Shown here: piece after piece, positions 1 through 7,158 of the stretch
Numbering within the stretch: the first letter of the stretch is position 1
Layout of the letters: every line of letters begins with the position of its first letter
IMG/VR virus record: IMGVR_UViG_3300028007_000006
Span: 1 to 35,044 of that record
Strand: one strand, 5' to 3'
Length of the DNA: 35,044 bases
From: a virus
Made by a program: the position numbers and the translations under genes
Notes under the pieces: generated by a model
Told to the model about the DNA's origin: nothing
The model's input: the letters and a program-made list of their open reading frames with translations, nothing else
The model's database searches: none

Positions 1-51
1 CGCTTCGACCTGCATGCGCGCCATCAGGCGCTGCGCGAGCTGGTCGAAGCG
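1..51. repeat. 10-bp inverted repeat at the left edge
   Basis: CGCTTCGACC at 1-10 is the exact reverse complement of 42-51, with a 31-nt spacer. It begins at the very first base of the window, which raises the suspicion of a fold-back at a contig end. The inner part TTCGACC is also the last 7 bases of the window. Confidence 0.5.
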
Positions 52-54
52 TGA
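1..54 (+). CDS. C-terminal fragment of an early-operon protein (cut by window edge)
   Basis: The first frame is open from base 1 and reads RFDLHARHQALRELVEA before a TGA at 52-54. The stop overlaps the GTG start at 51 of the next gene, the same 4-base coupling used elsewhere in this operon, so this is very probably the tail of a real gene. No function can be assigned from 17 residues. The fragment begun at 35015 at the other edge joins it in frame if the molecule is circular, which would give a 27-residue protein. A missing stretch between the two edges is equally possible. Confidence 0.5.
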   Translation, partial: RFDLHARHQALRELVEA

Positions 55-557
55 TCGATCTGTTCACCTGGTCGGCCGACAGCCAATCGGCCGTCGCGGA
101 TCGGCGGGGCTTCGCCCCGCCGATCAAGCGCCGCTGCGCGGCGGATGCGATGCGGACGCCGGGGCCAACCCCTCGGCCCCGGCGTCTTCATCGCACCCGC
201 CGCCGGCACAACCGCACCCCGGCGGGCGCCATCTATGTCGGTCGTCCGACGATCTGGGGCAATGTCTTCGCTCATCGTCCGCGCATCGGACACAAGCGCA
301 GCGTCATCCTCTACGCCGCCTGGCTCCGCGGCGACTGCTCGCCCCGCATTTACCGCGCCGCGGGCTTTAGCCGCGCCGAGGCGGTCACGCTCGATCGCCG
401 CCGCGACCAGTTGCTCGCCAAACTCCCCCGCCTCGCCGGCAAGGACCTCCAATGCTGGTGCCCGACGACGTCGGAATGGTGTCACGCCGACGTCCTGATC
501 GCCCTCGCCAACCCTGCCCAAGGAGATCGGCCATGCCCGTCACCACCGACCGCCTGA
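51..557 (+). CDS. DUF4326 domain phage protein
   Basis: The C-terminal half carries the DUF4326 signature: AIYVGRPTIWGN near residues 60-71, a basic middle, then GKDLQCWC and WCHADVLIALAN near the end. The biochemical function of this phage and plasmid family is not known. The conserved CWC and CHAD motifs suggest metal or nucleotide binding, but that is inference. The annotated GTG start overlaps the preceding stop. The first 50 or so residues are low-complexity, Arg/Pro-rich and contain two DNA hairpins (74-92 and 99-125), so the real start may be the in-frame ATG at 150. The gene overlaps the start of the ParB-like gene at 533. Confidence 0.75.
   Translation: MIDLFTWSADSQSAVADRRGFAPPIKRRCAADAMRTPGPTPRPRRLHRTRRRHNRTPAGAIYVGRPTIWGNVFAHRPRIGHKRSVILYAAWLRGDCSPRIYRAAGFSRAEAVTLDRRRDQLLAKLPRLAGKDLQCWCPTTSEWCHADVLIALANPAQGDRPCPSPPTA
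99..125. repeat. 12-bp perfect hairpin inside the DUF4326 N-terminus
   Basis: GATCGGCGGGGC (99-110), loop TTC, and GCCCCGCCGATC (114-125) form a perfect stem. A second stem GGCCGA/TCGGCC (74-79 with 87-92) lies just upstream. They resemble a short palindromic repeat element that inserted near the gene start, or a structured leader if translation begins at 150. Confidence 0.6.
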
Positions 558-1454
558 AGATGAACCCCGTACTGGGCGTGCCGCCCGTCCTCCAATGGGC
601 GACGCCGTCGCAACTGATGATCGACCCCAGCTATCAGCGATCGATCCAGACCGGACCGTCGCAGCGGCTGATCCGCGCGATCGCCGCGCACTGGAACTGG
701 GATCTGTGCCAGCCGCTGATCATCTCCAAGCGTGCGGGGGGGGGGGCTGTACGTCATCGACGGCCAGCATCGCCTCGCCGCCGCCAAGCTGCGCCGCGAC
801 ATCCCGCATCTGCCTTGCGTCATCCTGGAGCTTCCCGACCGCGCCGACGAGGCGGCGAACTTCGTTCATCTGAACCAGCGCCGGCGGCCGCTGTCGCAGA
901 TCGACGTGTTCAAGGCCGCGGTGGCGAGCGGCGACGGCGAGGCCTCGGCGATCGCCCGCGCGCTGGCCGAGAACGACCTGTCGATCGCAAGCTCGACCAA
1001 CCCCAACAGCTGGAAGCCCGGACAGATCAGCAACATCGGCGGGATCCAGCAGGCGTGGAAGCGCCACGGCGCGGCCCGCACGCGCGCGGCGCTCCACGTC
1101 CTGGCCAACGGCTTCGCGGGCCAGGTGCTGCGCTACGCCGGCACGATCTTCCCGGGCGTGGCCGTGCTGGTCGCCGAGCTGACCGCCAAGCGCGATCCGC
1201 TGATCTGGAAGGACGGCGAGGATGCGCTGATGCTGATCGAGATGCTGGGCGAAACGCCGCAGCAGGAATGGCGCGAGATCATCCTGCTCGAGATGGCGCG
1301 CAATCCCAACATGAAGTTCCGCGACGCCGCCCGCAAGGTGATCGCCGACGCCTGGTCGGACCTGCAGGACGCCTTCACCGGCGACGACGAGGACGAGGTC
1401 TTCGACCAGGCGCGCACCGGCGAGCTCGGCGCGCTGGCGCAGGCGGAGGGCTGA
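533..1454 (+). CDS. ParB-like DGQHR-domain protein, split by a poly-G frameshift
   Basis: ATG at 533 follows an AGGAG at 521-525. The first 68 codons (PSYQRSIQTGPSQRLIRAI, WNWDLCQPLIISKRA) are in one frame, while the remainder (LYVIDGQHRLAAAKL, FVHLNQRRRPLSQIDVFKAAV) is in the next frame. They meet in an 11-G run at 736-746; removing one G restores a continuous protein of about 306 residues. VIDGQHR is the phosphate-binding box of the ParB/sulfiredoxin-like fold found in many phage early operons. Plausible roles are DNA binding or nuclease activity. The downstream part is intact and well conserved, which argues against long-term decay and for either a sequencing slip or a slippage-prone on/off tract. 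Confidence 0.75.
736..746. repeat. 11-G homopolymer tract causing a frameshift
   Basis: Eleven consecutive G encode the glycine turn immediately before the conserved VIDGQHR box. Ten G would be in frame. It is the longest homopolymer noticed in the window. Confidence 0.9.
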
Positions 1455-1458
1455 ACTG

Positions 1459-1677
1459 ATGGACACCAGCACCCCCGCGCTCTGGGAAAAGATGCGTGCA
1501 CTGGCGGCATCGGGGCACGACCGCGCTGAAGAACTTACGAAGCAGGCCGACGAGTTGGAACAAAAGACGAGCGGCTACTACGCCGATCCACCGACCGTCG
1601 AAGTCAAGTCGTTCGTTGGCGCTTGGGCCCGGGCAAAGCGCACCTGGAGCGAATGCACCGGGGAGCCCCTACTATGA
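1459..1677 (+). CDS. Hypothetical 72-aa protein
   Basis: I do not recognise this family. It starts 4 bases after the ParB-like stop, with GGAGGG at 1445-1450 as ribosome binding site, and its stop overlaps the start of the ASCH-like gene. The protein is charged, with an N-terminal helix containing EELTKQADELEQK followed by YYADPPTVEVKSFVGAWARAKRTW. No transmembrane segment or metal motif is seen. Its place in the tightly packed early operon supports it being a real gene. Confidence 0.65.
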   Translation: MDTSTPALWEKMRALAASGHDRAEELTKQADELEQKTSGYYADPPTVEVKSFVGAWARAKRTWSECTGEPLL

Positions 1678-2261
1678 TCCTACCCATTTCGATCCGCGAG
1701 CCCGAGATCGGCGCGTTGATGCACGGCGACATGGCCGCGCTGATCCGCCCGCTCGGCCGCCTCGCCGTGCTGAAGAAGTTCGACCTGCTGTGGGTGCGCG
1801 AGCCCTTCTATATCCCGCGTGCCTTCGCGCACCGCGCGCCGACGAGCGCTGCGGCCGATGCCGCCTGCCGCCCGGTCTTCGCGGCCGATCACAGCATCGC
1901 CTGGTTCGCCGCTAACAGCGGACAATTCGGCCAGCGGCGTCACGCGCGCGAACTACCCAAGGCGTGGCACCGCGCGCACCTGCGGATCCTCGCTGTCGAG
2001 CAGCTGCCGTTGCACGACGTCGACGATGTCGACCTGGCGAGGGCTGGCTGGGCCAGCCGCGACGCGTTCGTCAAGCGCTGGAACCAGGACGCCGAATTCG
2101 ACAAATATCGCGCCAGCCCATCGGTCCGCTACGCGGCCAACCCGGTCGTGCTGCGCATCGCCTTCCGCCGCATCGACGGCCAGCTTCCCGACTACAAGCC
2201 GACCGCGGGCCGCGTCCAACCCCGGGCGCAGTCACGCCTGTCGGCCGAGGCGCGGCCATGA
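1674..2261 (+). CDS. ASCH-like domain phage protein
   Basis: ATG at 1674 overlaps the previous stop, giving 195 residues. The order of elements fits the ASCH/PUA-like fold: MILPISIREPEIGALMHGD near the start, LLWVREPFYIP around residues 40-50, AHLRILAVEQLPLHDVDDVD around 110-130, and a terminal strand NPVVLRIAFRRI. ASCH proteins bind RNA or nucleosides, and phage versions are usually of unknown target. The HDVDDVDLARAGW segment followed by FVKRWNQ matches the usual arrangement in phage members. About 25 C-terminal residues are low-complexity. The assignment is by pattern only. Confidence 0.55.
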   Translation: MILPISIREPEIGALMHGDMAALIRPLGRLAVLKKFDLLWVREPFYIPRAFAHRAPTSAAADAACRPVFAADHSIAWFAANSGQFGQRRHARELPKAWHRAHLRILAVEQLPLHDVDDVDLARAGWASRDAFVKRWNQDAEFDKYRASPSVRYAANPVVLRIAFRRIDGQLPDYKPTAGRVQPRAQSRLSAEARP

Positions 2262-2386
2262 CCTGGTGGCGCCGCTTCTGCAGCGTCATGCGCTGGCTCT
2301 TCGCGTCCCCGCCGACGTGCTTCCGGTCCGATTGCACCGCGGAGCATCTGTGCGACGACTGCGTCGATTTCTGGAGCATCAAATGA
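2258..2386 (+). CDS. 42-aa four-cysteine microprotein, copy 1
   Basis: The protein starts MTWWRRFCSVMRWLFASPP and continues to a C-x4-C-x5-C-x2-C cluster (TCFRSDCTAEHLCDDC), ending VDFWSIK. ATG at 2258 overlaps the ASCH-like stop and its own TGA overlaps the J-domain start. The N-terminal helix is hydrophobic and Trp/Arg-rich, suggesting membrane or partner contact. The four cysteines are spaced like a small zinc knuckle. A clear paralogue of identical length is on the other strand at 32171-32299. No known family was recognised. Confidence 0.75.
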   Translation: MTWWRRFCSVMRWLFASPPTCFRSDCTAEHLCDDCVDFWSIK

Positions 2387-2973
2387 CCGTCGATCGGCGC
2401 TTTCCCCTGCACTGGCCGGACGGCTGGCCGCGCACTCCGCTGGGCCTGCGCAAGACGGCGCCCTTCAAGGTAACCGCCGCCAAGGCGCGCGACGAGATGT
2501 TGCGCGAGCTGCAGCTGCTCGGCGCGAAACGCATCATCATCTCGTCGAACAACCCCCGCAACCGCGACGGATCGCTGTCGGTTGCCCGGCAGCGTATCGA
2601 TGACACGGGCGTAGCGGTCTATTTCCTACGCAAGGGCGCCGACGTCGTGATCGCCTGCGACCAGTACGCCGATCTCCACGCGAACATGCGCGCGATCGGC
2701 AAGACCGTCGAGGCGTTGCGCGGGATCGAGCGCTGGGGCGCCTCGGATCTCCTCGATCGCGCCTTCACCGGCTTCGCGGCGCTCCCGGCTCCCGAACAAT
2801 GGTGGCAGGTACTCGGGGTGGCAGCGAGCGCGACGTTGGCCGAGATCGACGCTGCATGGCGCGACAAGATGCGCAGGGCGCACCCCGACAGGCCCGGCGG
2901 AAGCGACGCCGAAGCCTCCCGCCTCAACCGCGCCCGCGATGACGGCCGTAAAGCTCGAGGACAGAACGCATGA
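2383..2973 (+). CDS. J-domain (DnaJ-like) phage protein
   Basis: ATG at 2383 overlaps the preceding TGA. The protein has 196 residues. Residues 140-185 form a J domain: WWQVLGVAASATLAEIDAAWRD, then the invariant HPD tripeptide at 167-169 and a Gly-rich turn. The N-terminal 130 residues are a separate domain (AKRIIISSNNPRNRDGS, GVAVYFLRK) common in phage J proteins and not otherwise assigned. J proteins recruit and stimulate the host Hsp70. In an early operon this suggests remodelling of replication complexes, which is inference. The stop overlaps the AlpA-type gene. Confidence 0.8.
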   Translation: MTVDRRFPLHWPDGWPRTPLGLRKTAPFKVTAAKARDEMLRELQLLGAKRIIISSNNPRNRDGSLSVARQRIDDTGVAVYFLRKGADVVIACDQYADLHANMRAIGKTVEALRGIERWGASDLLDRAFTGFAALPAPEQWWQVLGVAASATLAEIDAAWRDKMRRAHPDRPGGSDAEASRLNRARDDGRKARGQNA

Positions 2974-3173
2974 CCCGGCCCCGCTTGCCCGCCGGCTATA
3001 TCAACATCCACGAGGTGAGCGCCTTCACCACTTGGAGCCGCGCCACTATCTGGCGCCGCGTCAAGGACGGCGACTTCCCGCGGCCACACATCCTCGGCCC
3101 CCAGAAGCGGGGCTGGGACGTCGACGAAGTCGCCGCCTGGAAGGCCAGCCGCCAGCCCACCGCCACCAACTAA
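2970..3173 (+). CDS. AlpA-family helix-turn-helix regulator / excisionase-like
   Basis: 67 residues, ATGA overlap with the J-domain gene. The sequence INIHEVSAFTTWSRATIWRRVKDGDFPRP followed by GWDVDEVAAWKASR is the MerR-like winged helix of AlpA, in which the first helix pair reads the groove and the wing follows. AlpA proteins activate integrase expression or serve as directionality factors. It is the last gene before the terminator and lies about 270 bp ahead of an integrase, which fits control of excision. Confidence 0.85.
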   Translation: MTRPRLPAGYINIHEVSAFTTWSRATIWRRVKDGDFPRPHILGPQKRGWDVDEVAAWKASRQPTATN

Positions 3174-3174
3174 A

Positions 3175-3217
3175 ATGCCCCCTCGGGCGACCCTCAACGG
3201 GTCACCCGAGGGGGCAT
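3175..3217 (+). terminator. Strong hairpin closing the early operon
   Basis: A 13-bp perfect stem pairs 3175-3187 with 3205-3217, extended by an inner ACCC/GGGT pairing, just after the AlpA-type stop. The downstream bases are CGTATTT, a weak U stretch, so termination efficiency is uncertain. Confidence 0.7.
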
Positions 3218-3443
3218 CGTATTTAACCCGGACTAGCAAAACTCATAATTCTTAGGGAGTTACCAATGACATCGCATTCCTACCCGGGGAGCCACAAACC
3301 TGTATCAACCAGCGTCATAGAGGCTCAAAAGGCTTGCTTTCCTGAGGGCTTCGCCCCCAAGGATGGAGCATGCCGTCTCAACCTGTCTCAGCTAATGACC
3401 CCCGGCGAGGGGTCATCGCAGGGGTCACCGATCGGCAGGGCAT
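3218..3443. other. Integrase leader and possible attachment region
   Basis: This non-coding stretch is more AT-rich than its surroundings at 3225-3265. It carries an 8-bp stem ATGACCCC/GGGGTCAT with a 6-nt loop around 3395-3416 and the tandem repeats at 3408-3431. An ATG at 3266 has a fair GGAG-like site, but the frame shows no protein-like sequence. No tRNA-end core was identified. Confidence 0.4.
3408..3431 (+). repeat. Two tandem 12-bp repeats before integrase 1
   Basis: AGGGGTCATCGC (3408-3419) is followed immediately by AGGGGTCACCGA (3420-3431), with 10 of 12 bases matching. They end 12 bases before the integrase start. They resemble the paired repeats in front of the second integrase and are likely integrase arm-type or autoregulatory sites. 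Confidence 0.6.
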
Positions 3444-4664
3444 TTGCTGACCGATCTCGCCTGCAGGAAGGCGCAGCCGGCGGCGCGCGACTACAAGCTG
3501 ACCGACGGCGGCAGCCTCTTTCTGCTGGTGACGACCAAGGGCGCCAAGTCCTGGCGCTGGAAATATCGCTTCGGCGGGAAGACCAAGCAGCTGGTGATCG
3601 GCCGCTATCCGGCGGTGTCGATCGGCGCAGCGCGCAAGGCGCGCGACGAGGCGCGGGCGCTGGTCGACAAGGGAATCGATCCGGGCATCGCGAAGCAGCA
3701 GGCCAAGGCGCGCGCAGCGACCGCGGCGCTGGACAGCTTCGAAGCGATCGCCCGCGCCTGGCACACGGTTCGCAAGCAGACGCTGGCGAAGCGCTATGGC
3801 GGGCAGGTGCTCGATCGGCTCGAGGCCGACGTCTTCCCCCAGTTCGGCAGCTTGCCGATCGGCGAGATCACGCCCCCGATCGTGCTCGCGGCGATTCGCA
3901 GGATAGAGGCCCGCGGCTCCACGGAAATGGCACACCGCGTCCGCATGCATATTTCGGACGTCTTCGTCTGGGCGATCGCCTCGGGGCTGGCGGAGAACGA
4001 CCCGGCGGCGATCATCCGCAAGGCGCTGGTACCGACGAGCGGCAAGCTGCGCCCGGCGCTGATCCGCATCGAGGAAGCGCGCGCCATGCTGGCGGCGAGC
4101 GAGAAGGTCGAGGGCGCCTGGTGGGCCACGCGCGAGGCGTCGAAGCTGCTGGCGCTGACGGCCGCGCGCCCGGGCGTGGTGCGGCTGGCCGAGAAGAAGG
4201 AATTCGAGGGGCTCGGCGGCCCGTCGCCGATCTGGCGCATCCCGGCCGAGAAGATGAAGCTGACGCGCGAGCGCAAGCGCGATGCGAGTTTCGAGTTCGT
4301 CATTCCGCTGTCGCGCCAGGCGGCGGCCGTCGCGGCCGCGGCGATCGCGCGCAGCCCCAGCCCCGATTGGCTCTTCCCCGGCGCCGCAGGCTGGAAGAAA
4401 CCGATCAGCGATTCGACGCTGTCGAAACATTATCGCGATGCGAAGTATCGGGATCGGCATGTCCCGCACGGCTGGCGGGCCAGCTTCTCGACGATCATGA
4501 ACGAACGCGCGGGCGCCGAAGGCAGCAAGGACGATCGCGAGATCATCGAGCTGATGCTCGCGCATGTCCAGGAGGGCGTCGAGGCGTCCTACAATCGCGC
4601 GCTCTATCTGCCCCGCCGGCGCGAGCTGGCGCAGATCTGGGCGGACATGCTGATGCCCGACTGA
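3444..4664 (+). CDS. int: Tyrosine recombinase / integrase 1 (DUF4102 + catalytic domain)
   Basis: 406 residues. The N-terminal DUF4102 arm-binding domain spans about 1-90 (LTDLACRKAQPAARDYKLTD, SWRWKYRFGGK, LGRYP-like IGRYPAVSI). A SAM-like core-binding domain covers about 95-200, and the catalytic domain follows. The visible catalytic set is R242 (TAARPG), H342-x-x-R345 (HGWRAS), H374 and nucleophile Y383 (ASYNR). The Glu usually following RPG is Val here. The only start between the upstream stop at 3396 and the conserved LTD motif is TTG 3444, with AGGG close by. It should integrate or excise the element, with AlpA upstream as likely partner. It is similar in length and motifs to integrase 2. 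Confidence 0.9.
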   Translation: MLTDLACRKAQPAARDYKLTDGGSLFLLVTTKGAKSWRWKYRFGGKTKQLVIGRYPAVSIGAARKARDEARALVDKGIDPGIAKQQAKARAATAALDSFEAIARAWHTVRKQTLAKRYGGQVLDRLEADVFPQFGSLPIGEITPPIVLAAIRRIEARGSTEMAHRVRMHISDVFVWAIASGLAENDPAAIIRKALVPTSGKLRPALIRIEEARAMLAASEKVEGAWWATREASKLLALTAARPGVVRLAEKKEFEGLGGPSPIWRIPAEKMKLTRERKRDASFEFVIPLSRQAAAVAAAAIARSPSPDWLFPGAAGWKKPISDSTLSKHYRDAKYRDRHVPHGWRASFSTIMNERAGAEGSKDDREIIELMLAHVQEGVEASYNRALYLPRRRELAQIWADMLMPD

Positions 4665-4689
4665 CGGCGCTTGCCGCGGGCGGTGCGGC

Positions 4690-5421
4690 ATGAACTGGGT
4701 CAAGCTCGGCACCATGTCGCGCGGGATGCGCGGCGACGCCCCGCGCAGCGGGCAGCCCGTCTGGCGCAACAGCTATTATGAGGGGCAGCTCGAGGACCGG
4801 CTCTGGACGCCTTTCATGGGCGGCAACACCCGGCTCGCCAGACGGCGAATCGGAGCAGTGATGAAGGTCGCGCGCGACCTCGAGCGGCGGACGCGCCTCG
4901 CGCGCCAGCAGCAGCAGCCCGGCGCCAAGAACGGCGTGCTCGGCCATGTCGGCCTCGCCGTGCTCGAGGCGATGTACCGCTTCTATCTCGACTTCCGCAC
5001 AGGCAAGTGCGACCCGGCGATCGCGACGATCGCCGCCGCCGTCGGCCACAGCTACCAAGCCGTGCATGCCGCGCTCGGCCGCCTCGCCGCAAAGGGCTTC
5101 CTAGGCTGGTGGCGACGAAGCAAGCCGCGCGAGGACGCCGATGGCGCCGGCCCCCAGGTCGAGCAAATCAGCAACGCCTATGTAATGATGTTGCCGCGCG
5201 CGCTAGAGCCGCTCGTCGACCATCTGATGCGCAAAGCCCCGCCGCCCGACGACGCGGCCTGGAGCGCTCAGCAGCACAACAACGAGTTCAAGGCGTTGCT
5301 CGACGCGATGAGCGCGACCGACTTCCTGCAGGCCACCTGGACCGGCAGCGACGAAATGGGAGCAATCCTCGCGCGCATGGCCGCGTCGTTGGACCAGCAG
5401 CGCGAATCTCAGAAGACGTGA
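4690..5421 (+). CDS. Winged-helix protein, possible replication initiator
   Basis: 243 residues, starting 25 bp after integrase 1. The central part YRFYLDFRTGKCDPAIATIAAAVGHSYQAVHAALGRLAAKGFLGWWRR is a MarR/GntR-like winged helix: the TG-C-DP-IATIA arrangement recurs in replication-associated or regulatory proteins of alphaproteobacterial plasmids and prophages. The end (QISNAYVMMLP, then an acidic helical region) also fits that group. Whether it initiates replication or only regulates is unknown. Its place between two integrases suggests a role in mobility or in maintaining an excised form. Confidence 0.6.
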   Translation: MNWVKLGTMSRGMRGDAPRSGQPVWRNSYYEGQLEDRLWTPFMGGNTRLARRRIGAVMKVARDLERRTRLARQQQQPGAKNGVLGHVGLAVLEAMYRFYLDFRTGKCDPAIATIAAAVGHSYQAVHAALGRLAAKGFLGWWRRSKPREDADGAGPQVEQISNAYVMMLPRALEPLVDHLMRKAPPPDDAAWSAQQHNNEFKALLDAMSATDFLQATWTGSDEMGAILARMAASLDQQRESQKT

Positions 5422-5430
5422 GAGATCAGG

Positions 5431-5448
5431 GGGATATAAATATATCCC
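5431..5448. promoter_or_regulatory. AT-rich 18-bp palindrome downstream of the winged-helix gene
   Basis: GGGATATAAATATATCCC is symmetric except for its two central A bases. It is conspicuous in GC-rich DNA, and lies 10 bp after the winged-helix stop. It could be an operator or an origin-type unwinding element. Nothing shows which. Confidence 0.4.
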
Positions 5449-5761
5449 GATGAAAGGAGTGGTTTCGCCACACGCTATATAGATTGGCCCCCTTCTAAGA
5501 CCCCAGCCCTTAAATCGGCCTTACCGCCGACTGCACCGTCGTGCGCGGCGGCTGCGCCGCCGCGGGGCTCGGCAGGGGCCGAGAGCAAGGGCCGTGCCAT
5601 CCCGGACCGTCCCTTCGGCATGCGCGCGCAGCGCCCTCATCGGGACGATTGACGGATGGCCCAAAGAGGCGCATCGATCGGACGCTTGCGAGAGCATGGG
5701 CACAGGTGAAGGGCTTCTCACCGAGGGAAGGGGCGGCAGCGACCGTCGCCCCTTCTTTCCC
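5449..5761. other. Non-coding region between the convergent winged-helix and integrase 2 genes
   Basis: No convincing gene is present. It holds a 9-bp GC hairpin with a 3-nt loop (CGCGGCGGC 5544-5552 with 5556-5564) and the terminator-like stem at 5727-5755. Confidence 0.5.
5727..5758 (+). terminator. Putative intrinsic terminator between convergent genes
   Basis: GAAGGGGCG at 5727-5735 pairs with CGCCCCTTC at 5747-5755 and is followed by TTT. It would end transcription coming from the winged-helix gene before it meets integrase 2. Confidence 0.55.
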
Positions 5762-6964
5762 TTACCCGCAGAGCATCGCGCCCCATCGATCCATCAGCTC
5801 CCGGCGACGCTGCAGCCGCTCGGCACGATTATACGCCGCCTCGACCTTATCCTTCGGCGCATGCGCCAGCGCCGCGTCGATCGCGGCCGACCAGTCCTCG
5901 CCGAGCTCTTCGTTCAGGATCGTGCTGAAGCTCGCGCGCCACCCGTGCGGGACATGGCGGCCGGCGCCGCCGGCGCGCGCGTGAACGTCGCGCAGCGTCG
6001 CCTCGCCGATCGGCCGGGCGGACAAGCGCCCAGGAAAGACCAGGGCCGAAGAACCTGCGCAAGATCCTGCGCGACTTTTTTGCGCCGCGCGCAGGACCGC
6101 GACGGCGGCCGGCGACAGCGGAACGACGTGCGCGAATCGCGCCTCGCCCTTCTTCGCGCGCGATAATTTCATCCGCGCCGGCGGCACGCGCCAGACCGGC
6201 GCGTCGCCTTCCAGGTCCTCGACTTCGTTCCAGCGCATGCCGCGCACCGCATCGAGGCGGACCGCGGTGAGCGCGAGCAGCTGCACCGCGCCGAGTACGG
6301 ACGGCGCGATATCGAGCGCCGCGATCGCGGCGAGCAGCGCGCGGCAGTCGGCGATCGTCACCAGCGCCGGGTGCGGTATGGTGAGCTTGCCCCCCGTCAT
6401 CGCGCGGCCGAGCTGCGCCGCGGCGTCGACCTCGGCCTTGCCGCCGGCGATCGCGAAACCGAAGATCGCCGAAAGCCGCTGGCGCAGGCGGCCGGCTGTC
6501 TCGAGGCAGCCGCGATCTTCGACCGCGCGCACGATATCGAGCAGCTCGCTCGGCTCGATCGACCGGATCGACCGTCCGCCCATCCGCGGGAAGACGTCGC
6601 GCTCGAGCGACGACAGCACGTCCTCGCCATGCGCGGCCGACCAGCGACCGAGCTGGTGCCGGTGCCATGCGCGCGCGACGAGCTCGAACGATTCGCCCCC
6701 CATCCTGTCCGCTCCGCGCTTCGACGGATCCACGCCCGCCTCGAGCTTCGCGCGCGCCGCCTCGCGCGCGCCGCGCGCGGCCGGCAAGGTCATGTCGGGG
6801 AAGCGGCCGAGGACGAGCAGCTTCTCACGGCCGCGCCAGCGATATTTGAGCCGCCAGCTTTTGGTGCCTGCCGGCGTGACGAACAGGAACATCCCGCCGC
6901 CGTCGGTCAATTTATAGGCGCGCGCCTGCGGCGCCGCGGCTTTCACCGCGCCGATCGTCAACAT
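5762..6964 (-). CDS. int: Tyrosine recombinase / integrase 2 (DUF4102 + catalytic domain)
   Basis: 400 residues from ATG 6964, which has a GGAGG site 8 bases upstream; a longer in-frame extension exists but lacks protein-like sequence. The DUF4102 domain spans about 1-85 (YKLTDGGGMFLFVTPAGTKSW). Catalytic residues visible are R236 (LTAVR), H340-x-x-R343 (HGWRAS), H368 and Y378 (AAYNR). The Glu normally following the first Arg is Asp (VRLDAV). It shares the HVPHGWRASFSTI segment with integrase 1, so the two belong to one family but are clearly divergent. It faces integrase 1 across the winged-helix gene. Paired 12-bp repeats lie upstream at 7089-7112. Confidence 0.92.
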   Translation of the reverse strand: MLTIGAVKAAAPQARAYKLTDGGGMFLFVTPAGTKSWRLKYRWRGREKLLVLGRFPDMTLPAARGAREAARAKLEAGVDPSKRGADRMGGESFELVARAWHRHQLGRWSAAHGEDVLSSLERDVFPRMGGRSIRSIEPSELLDIVRAVEDRGCLETAGRLRQRLSAIFGFAIAGGKAEVDAAAQLGRAMTGGKLTIPHPALVTIADCRALLAAIAALDIAPSVLGAVQLLALTAVRLDAVRGMRWNEVEDLEGDAPVWRVPPARMKLSRAKKGEARFAHVVPLSPAAVAVLRAAQKSRAGSCAGSSALVFPGRLSARPIGEATLRDVHARAGGAGRHVPHGWRASFSTILNEELGEDWSAAIDAALAHAPKDKVEAAYNRAERLQRRRELMDRWGAMLCG

Positions 6965-7088
6965 GGTCTTCCTCCGGTGATGACCGAAAAACCGCCACTT
7001 TCGCGGGCGAGTGTCGCGGATAATCCCTCCGCGCCACTGCGCGCCGGAAACGGCGCTATTCTGGGGCCGGACGCCGACGCGCTGCGCG

Positions 7089-7112
7089 GCGATACCCCCA
7101 GCGATACCCCCA
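7089..7112 (-). repeat. Perfect tandem 12-bp repeats upstream of integrase 2
   Basis: GCGATACCCCCA occurs twice without a gap (7089-7100, 7101-7112). Read in the direction of integrase 2 it is TGGGGGTATCGC, close to AGGGGTCATCGC in front of integrase 1. Likely arm-type integrase binding or regulatory sites. Confidence 0.7.
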
Positions 7113-7141
7113 ATTTGCGCGCGGCTTTGGCGTCGATAGAA

Positions 7142-7158
7142 TGACTCAGATTGAGTCA
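7142..7158. promoter_or_regulatory. Perfect 7-bp inverted repeat, operator-like
   Basis: TGACTCA, spacer GAT, TGAGTCA. It lies between the integrase 2 leader and the structured RNA element, a typical size for a dimeric regulator site. The bound protein is unknown. Confidence 0.5.

Noticed and set aside
3266-4693. Open frame from ATG 3266 with a fair ribosome site
   Set aside because: Beyond about residue 60 it is simply the out-of-frame shadow of integrase 1, and the first 60 residues have no protein-like features.
5431-5448. Replication origin next to the winged-helix gene
   Set aside because: Only one AT-rich palindrome is present, with no iterons or DnaA boxes in the neighbourhood.
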